Below are positions 58,635 through 64,000 of a stretch of DNA of 64,000 bases, piece by piece (positions within the stretch are counted from its first letter, which is position 1; the number at the start of each line of letters is the position of its first letter). The translations under genes and the position numbers were made by a program. The notes below the pieces were generated by a model. That model ran no database searches, was not told where the DNA came from, and worked only from the letters and a program-made list of their open reading frames with translations. Source of the stretch: Terebella lapidaria (taxonomy: Eukaryota; Annelida; Polychaeta; Terebellida; Terebellidae); the NCBI GenBank assembly GCA_949152475.1, contig OX424555.1, positions 70,633,499-70,697,498 of the forward strand. The letters run 5' to 3'.

Positions 58635-60470
58635 TTATTTTTATAGTGTATATTGATCAGAAGGCGACTTATTATTCCAGGATTTATAACAGTATTTGGT
58701 ACTTTGCGGTGGTCGATGGGCATGCTGACACACCCCAATGGCTTGAAACAAACGCATATTCACAGGATGTACCAGTGTAATAAATACTATTCTACTGAAC
58801 ATCGTGTAGCAAATTAATCACAAATTAATCACTGTTCGATTCAAGCACACCGAGTGGACACACATTGTGGATCGGAAACCATGTGAACGTTGACGTGCCT
58901 CGTAAAGTGTCACAACTAGTTAACTCGAACCATGACCAACCTGAAAATAGCTATATTGATCATTTGGACAAAAGCCGAATGGTTTTGAATCAGTCTGGCG
59001 ACATTAAGCCTCTTGGTCGTGTGCGACATGGACATTAGGTCAATTCTTTAGGCACCAAATGGGATGGAAGATTTCATGCGACTGGTCCCACGATTCAATC
59101 ATCTTTGGGTTGAAGCCAATGCAGCCACGGTGTTCGCATTATTGATGAAGGCGACCGAAATAGATTCATTGTGTTAGAACCAGAAGAATGATCTGATTCA
59201 GTATACGTAGTCGCCTCAAAGCCCATGTACTTATGAATCAATGATTTTTCATTGAACAAAATTATTCGTGTGTTTTGACAATTATTTTATTCAATAGCCA
59301 ACATATCAGGTATTAATAATACTTTACGGCTCCAAGCCCTATTACGAACAGCCAATATTCCGGCAAGTAATTGGGCGTGCAATTTTGACAAGTGGTGTTG
59401 CAAGGAATTCTTCTTATATCATTCACTTAATTGATTATTCTTATATCATTCGAAGACAGCCATGAATAATATGACCCCATCCGTAATTGTTATGATATAT
59501 CTATATTTATTGAGACGTATTCGGGATGCACAGATGTGGCACAACTTTGTAAAACAATGCATCGTGGCAATCGGGGCCATAGATATATACGTGTAAGATA
59601 ATGTAAGAACGAACATCAATGTAGTGTAATGCACAGATGCACCAGTGGATTATATGCAGATGAGGGGATAGTAAATATTTCTTTTACATAAGGTGACCCT
59701 TGTCAGCAGCAGCACATCTAGTCCCACAGGGTTGAATCAAAATAAACTTTCAGAAGTTTCAAATAGGGAGGGACGGAATAATCAGCGCACAAATATCTGG
59801 CGTCACAGCTAGTATAGGGCAGCGATGTTCAGATAAAGGAGGGTAATATATGTGCAATCGTATGTCCCTTATCTGTAGTTACCGCCTCAATCTATCATGT
59901 TGTTTCCAGACATGTGCTTATTCATTTGGCCATAGGTAATTATCTATACACCAAAATTAATTATTTTTTTATTAATTCATTACCAGGTCCTTTCAATGAT
60001 ATCCTAGTGGAGATAAGATATGTTTCTGAACATGGTTGAAAGCAACCATCAAATTCCTTCACAAACACGAGAAACATACCGTAGGCTTCATGTGTGAAAT
60101 GGTAATTACACGAATTCTTCAGGCACCAAATGGAATGGAAGATTCCATGCGACTGACCACACTACGTCATTATCTTTCATGATAATTCATCGCAGCTAAC
60201 CATTCCATGTTGTTGGTGTCATCGATAAGGGCGACGGAATGAGATGAACCTTGTGGTATTAGAGCAAGAAAAATTACCTGATTCAGTGTACCTAATCGAC
60301 TCGAAAGCTCATTATGTATTGTATCATTGGCTATTCATCAAAAACATTATTTCGTGCATTTGCGAAATTTTATTCGTTTTTTAGGCAGCATGTGATTTAT
60401 TAACATTGATAGTATTAACATTTGCCACGTATTGGGCAAATAATTTCGAAAAAAAGACAAAACGTGCACA
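58635..60470. repeat. Blocks D, C-end, D of unit III
   Basis: 58640-59260 is block D (TATTGATCAGAAGGC, CAATGGCTTGAAACAAACGC, GATGTACCAGTGTAATAAA, GTCACAACTAGTTAACTCGA, GATTTCATGCGACTGGTCCC). 59490-60010 is the end of block C (AGTGTAATGCACAGATGCAC, ATCATGTTGTTTCCAGACAT, CCAGGTCCTTTCAATGATAT). 60100-60400 is a second block D (GAATTCTTCAGGCACCAAAT, GATTCCATGCGACTGACC). The same D-C-D order occurs in unit II. No coding. Confidence 0.68.
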
Positions 60471-60505
60471 ATACACCATGGTACTTCAACTGTGTGACAA
60501 CCATG

Positions 60506-60569
60506 ATAACGGTATGTCATACCGTTATAAACCGTTGCATTGACATACCGGAATAACGGTATGTCAATG
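60506..60569. repeat. Two adjacent near-perfect palindromes
   Basis: ATAACGGTATG-T-CATACCGTTAT (60506-60528) is a perfect palindrome around one base. CATTGACATACCG-GAATAA-CGGTATGTCAATG (60538-60569) is a 13-bp hairpin with a 6-nt loop. They share the GACATACCG/CGGTATGTC motif, so four copies of it lie within 64 bp. Confidence 0.88.
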
Positions 60570-60754
60570 TATATATTACATCTGATGATATTGGGTTTCT
60601 GAGGCGCATCTTTGTGGCGAAAGTTAATGAGAAAACACTTGGTGTTGTCAGGAATCCTTCTTAATTATTCATTGTACAATGATGTATGTTTTCGCCCTAC
60701 TATTTCTTCTCGGGCAGTTTAATCCTGCTTTTGTTTGTTCTGGGAATGTATACA

Positions 60755-61765
60755 AGTATAATTACCCTCGCCCCGATAGGGGCAGAGGGTATTGCAATTG
60801 GGTCTGTCCGTTTGTATGTTTGTTTGTTTGTATGTTTGTCTGTCCGCGTGCATATCTCAAAGGAGAATGGTCCGATCAACATGAAACTTATAGGGAAACT
60901 TATATCTCAGTGGCTCGGTCCTCCTCGAATCTGGTCAAAATTGGACAAAAACTGTTGCCATGGCAACGGAAAATGTAAAAATCAATAAATGACCATAACT
61001 CCGGTTCTATTCAAGATAAATTTTTCTAACTAATTTTGTATTTTTCTATGGCCAATTCCTGATCATCTGATATATGGCCCGTGGTCGTACGACCAAAACT
61101 CTCCATTATCGCCCGATGTCGAAAAATTGGGGGTCATGGTTTCGATTTTTTTTTGGCCAGCGACGTTTCAGTGCAAATGTCTGCGCTCATAACTCAAAGG
61201 CAAACGACCCGATCGATTTGAAATTTATAGGGCAAAAGTGCTATGGTGCTGGCTCAGTCCCTTCAAATGTTTGCCAAAATCGGATGAAAACGGTTGCCAT
61301 GGCAACGGAAAAAAAGAAAATCACATAATTGGCTCTAACTCCGGTTCTACCTGATATTAATTTTTCCAACTATTTTTGTATTGTTCTTTCCTCGTACGAC
61401 GAAAACTCTCCATTATCGCCCGATGTCGAAAAATTGGGGGTCACGATTTCGGTTATTTTTGGCCAGCGACGTTTCAGTCCAAATGTCTGCGCTCATAACT
61501 CAAAGGCAAACGGTCCGATCGATTTGAAATTTATAGGGCAAGAATGCTATGGTGGTGGCTCAGTCCTTTTTAAATTTTGCCAAAATCGGGTGAAAACGGT
61601 TGCCATGGCAACGGAAAAGAGAAAATCACATTATTGGCTATAACTCTGGTTCTAATCAATATTAAATGTTCAATCTATTTTTGTATTTTTCTTTGGCCAA
61701 TTCCCAATCGTATGGCGTACAAGCGGTGGTCTTAAGATCAAAACTCTCAATTATCGCCTAATTTT
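60755..61765 (+). mobile_element. Hairpin-started element with 306-bp tandem units
   Basis: Opens TACCCTCGCCCC-GATA-GGGGCAGAGGGTA, a hairpin with one bulge, then TGGGTCTGTCCGTTTGTATG and a (TTTG)n run, CGTGCATATCTCAAAGG, and about three units offset by 306 bp (CGACGTTTCAGT at 61161 and 61467) that include GTTGCCATGGCAACGGAAA, CCCGATGTCGAAAAATTGGG and TGCGCTCATAACTCAAAGGC. Frames at 60679-60988, 61074-61328 and 61329-61643 span repeat units and are not genes. The plan (hairpin, TCCG-rich leader, tandem core) parallels the AGGTTACCGG family. Confidence 0.75.
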
Positions 61766-61919
61766 AGTGACTAAATCTGAAGGGCGAGGGTCTGCAATCT
61801 CTGATTGTCTCGTTATGTTTGTACTATTGCATGACTGCCAAATTGCGAATACTGTAGTCAGTCTACGACACTCTCAACCCTACATGTCGTGTTGTCAAAA
61901 AAGTACGCAAATCTCACCT

Positions 61920-63250
61920 ATGGGACCGTTTGACTTAGAATTCCACGTCAATCAACGATTTTTGTCAACTGCAGATGTTCTAGTCATGTTGGTGAATCTG
62001 CAAAAATGAATTGAAAGTTGATAGAAAATTAGCTCAAGGGCTAAGAAAGGTTGCTGGACAATATACGTTGTATATTTAGAAATTAGCCATGTTGTTCCGT
62101 GAGCTTGACATTAAGGTCACTGGTCAAATTCAAGGCCGGGAGAATATTAAACAACATTCAACAACAAGTGATATATTAATAATTTTGGGCTGTGACCTTG
62201 AAAGTGAATTTAAAGGTCATCAGAATACTCAGCAAATATATATTTCCTGTATACCCAGAATTGATTCTCAAGATGTAAAGGCGATAAATTGAAGAGATAT
62301 CAGCCATTTTGCCCTGTATCGTGAAAATGACGTCAACGATCAAATTCACGGTCAGGTCAGAATAATCAACATATATATCATATCCTATATGTCCACAATT
62401 GAGTTATAAGCTGTAAAGTCGATAATGAGCGAGATATTTGCCATTTTGTTCTCTGACCTTGAAGAGGTAAGAAGTGAAATTCAAGGTCACGAGAATATTC
62501 AGAATATATCTTTTTATATATGTACACAATTGATTCCTAATCTCTAATCTCAATTTCAAGTGAGATATTAGGGATAATGTATCCCGTCATAAAGCATAGG
62601 AGATTTTAACATGGGAAAGTCTTTTTGGGCCAAGTATGGGCAACGAAACTTATAAACATCACAGGGGTATATGAGAGAATTCATATTCATCAATTAGAAA
62701 AAAATGTTGCTGAATAGATTTTGAGAAAATGACTGTCAAAGTCCAACATTGGCCATTCTTCATCATAAATGGCCACTGTTTTGGAAAAAAAAAACAATGT
62801 GAAAATGAAAGAAAAATAAACTAGCTCTTGAAATATTTGTAGGTGTTTTTGTTCAAAATTTCAGAAAGTAGAATAACGTAGACTGTCAATGACAACGTCG
62901 GATGCAACACCACGGCAATAGGTTATCGAACCAAAGGTCCGTTAATCTGAAAACCATGGTTTCTATTCCAGTATGTCACATAATATTAAATTCATAAGTA
63001 CTCGGAAGTCAACTGATTCAAAAGCTCGACAGAGCAGCAATCCAATCGCGACACGATAGAAATCACTTCTACGGGACATATGATTGATGGGGACGGTTTG
63101 GTGATCTCGATGACAAGTCTCTAGCTCCACCTAACATAGCTATATATTGGCAGCTAGAGTGTTGAATGATCAGTCCTTCTGGCAATGGTGGTGAATGACA
63201 TTCCATCACATGTTTACGTGTATGAATACAAAATACTTTCCAAGCAGAAA
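61920..63250. repeat. Large-unit block E, copy III, split by an insertion
   Basis: 61932-62020 has CCACGTCAATCAACGATTTT and GTGAATCTGCAAAAATGAAT. 62951-63250 has GATTGATGGGGACGGTTTGG, TGATCTCGATGACAAG, GTTGAATGATCAGTCCTTCT and GGCAATGGTGGTGAATGACA. These align to 13580-13930 and 27190-27540. A hairpin-capped element sits between them. Confidence 0.66.
62026..62950 (-). mobile_element. Hairpin-capped element, minus-strand copy
   Basis: In reverse orientation it shows the 3' hairpin TTAGCTCAAGGGCTAA at 62029-62044, several 134-bp monomers (complements of GTGACCTTGAATTTGACC, near 62130-62510), ATGGCC/AATGGCC modules, GACAACGTCGGATGCAACAC in place of the CGTCCG leader, and the 5' end complement CCAATAGG-like CAATAGGTTATCGAACCAAA-GGTCCGTTAATC. 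Monomers are more diverged than in the 49733 copy. Confidence 0.72.
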
Positions 63251-64000
63251 GAAGTTTGCACAAACACTATTAATCAAATACGAAGACGAGAAATGTTATA
63301 TGCATGATTCCCCTGTGGCAATGTTGTAACTTGTACACATAAATTGACTGCAAGCGAAAAGCAATAATGCAATTCAACCAGTCCATCTATATTGCGATAC
63401 AAGGCAAGCTAGAATATCAGAAGGTTTTCAGAATATTTTCAATGTGTGGTATCAACCAGAATCACAGGGAATGTTCCAGTATTCCAATTTATCTGTTGTA
63501 TTGTATGCTGTTGCATACATTGCAATTAAATGTTTCTGCATATAGCAATTTATCATGTTTCTGCATCACATTTGTTTGGGGTTTTTTTTACCATGGTTCA
63601 TAAGGCCAAAAAAAAAATTCTATGTTTCTGGTTACAATGGTCTTCCAAAAGTGATGCGGTGATGCGAATTTTTTTTTTTCTTTTTTTTTTCCTGAATCGG
63701 CACTAGTAGTGTTCGCCGAAGCCATGAAAGCTACTTTTGCCTCATTTAAACACCTATATGTTAAATATATTATGTGCATAGAACATTCTACTGTTTTTTT
63801 ATATTCTAAACAAAACATTTGTATTCTTTGATAACATTTTATTACCTAAGCTTTATGTGGCCCGGATGCTTTGTAGCATTACGCATGTGTTGTACATAAG
63901 GTTGTCCAAGTTGCTTCCGTGTTTTATTAATTCCTTTCGTCCATATTCATACCAATTTGCATCTGCGTTTCATTCATCCCAAGGATGTGATAACTAGGTA
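63251..64000. other. Right edge, no gene recognised
   Basis: AT-rich, with T-runs at 63668-63688. Frames 63367-63603 and 63588-63818 have no motif. Expected position of block F of unit III, but I found no clear landmark. Confidence 0.4.

Noticed and set aside
60679..61643. Frames of 84-104 codons over the CCCTCGCCCCGATAGGGGC element
   Set aside because: Two frames (61074-61328, 61329-61643) are translations of the same 306-bp unit and include its TCCG and GTTGCCATGGCAAC motifs. Noncoding repeat.

Overview
This window looks like gene-poor nuclear DNA from a marine invertebrate animal. It is AT-rich and has no bacterial-style gene order, rRNA, convincing tRNA or intact host gene. It is full of non-LTR retrotransposon debris, terminal-inverted-repeat (TIR) elements, tandem arrays and hairpin-capped repeats of the kind common in molluscs, brachiopods, hemichordates and sea urchins. 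I cannot place the species. The longest open frame (306 codons, minus strand, 46746-47666) is an artefact of a 26-bp minisatellite. All comparisons were made by eye, so boundaries of diverged repeats are approximate, but target-site duplications (TSDs) and TIRs were read base by base.

Background layer: most of the window appears to be three diverged copies of one very large noncoding unit whose blocks recur in the same order (called B, C, D, E, F here). Copy I: B 1.96-2.61 kb, C 2.78-4.33 and 6.94-7.14 kb, D 11.1-11.8 kb, E 12.3-14.0 kb, F 14.2-14.4 kb. Copy II: B 15.6-16.3 kb, C/D/C/C/D 16.8-24.36 kb, E 24.7-27.7 kb, F 28.2-28.4 kb. Copy III: B 31.5-32.2 kb, C 38.3-40.7 kb, D/C-end/D 58.6-60.5 kb, E 61.9-63.25 kb. 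The same E anchor lies 13.6 kb apart in copies I and II, and 34.7 kb apart in II and III because copy III has swallowed large insertions.

Insertion layer: (1) a 3.6-kb foldback element with 1.6-kb arms carrying a decayed unknown ORF (7146-10770); (2) two TIR elements whose interiors are inverted arrays of 20-21-bp palindromic repeats (23356-24148 with GCAAT TSD; 24841-25586 with TA flanks), and a third such inverted array at 48775-49598; (3) a 1.8-kb TIR element with 5-bp TSD TCTAT (38477-40248); (4) a 9.36-kb insertion (44852-54206, TSD ATAAG) that splits a non-LTR reverse-transcriptase pseudogene, with remnants on both sides, and is itself filled with nested elements: a Harbinger-like 3.0-kb element (45379-48389, TSD TTA), the third inverted array, and a hairpin-capped element (49733-54130) that holds a TTAA-flanked 876-bp element and about 15 copies of a 134-bp satellite; (5) a 3.2-kb element with 306-bp TIRs (54654-57841); (6) several MITEs, including a 128-bp one with a perfect 8-bp TSD (28735-28862).

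Tandem layer: segmental duplications at 18.55-22.21 kb and 29.28-30.83 kb, the 134-bp satellite, 145-bp and 306-bp tandem units, and a 26-bp minisatellite. The clearest new observations are the family of inverted palindromic-minisatellite elements, the mirrored CRE/AP-1 motif pairs in the TTAA element, the nuclear-receptor-like motif block repeated in every 134-bp satellite monomer, and the large B-to-F repeating unit.
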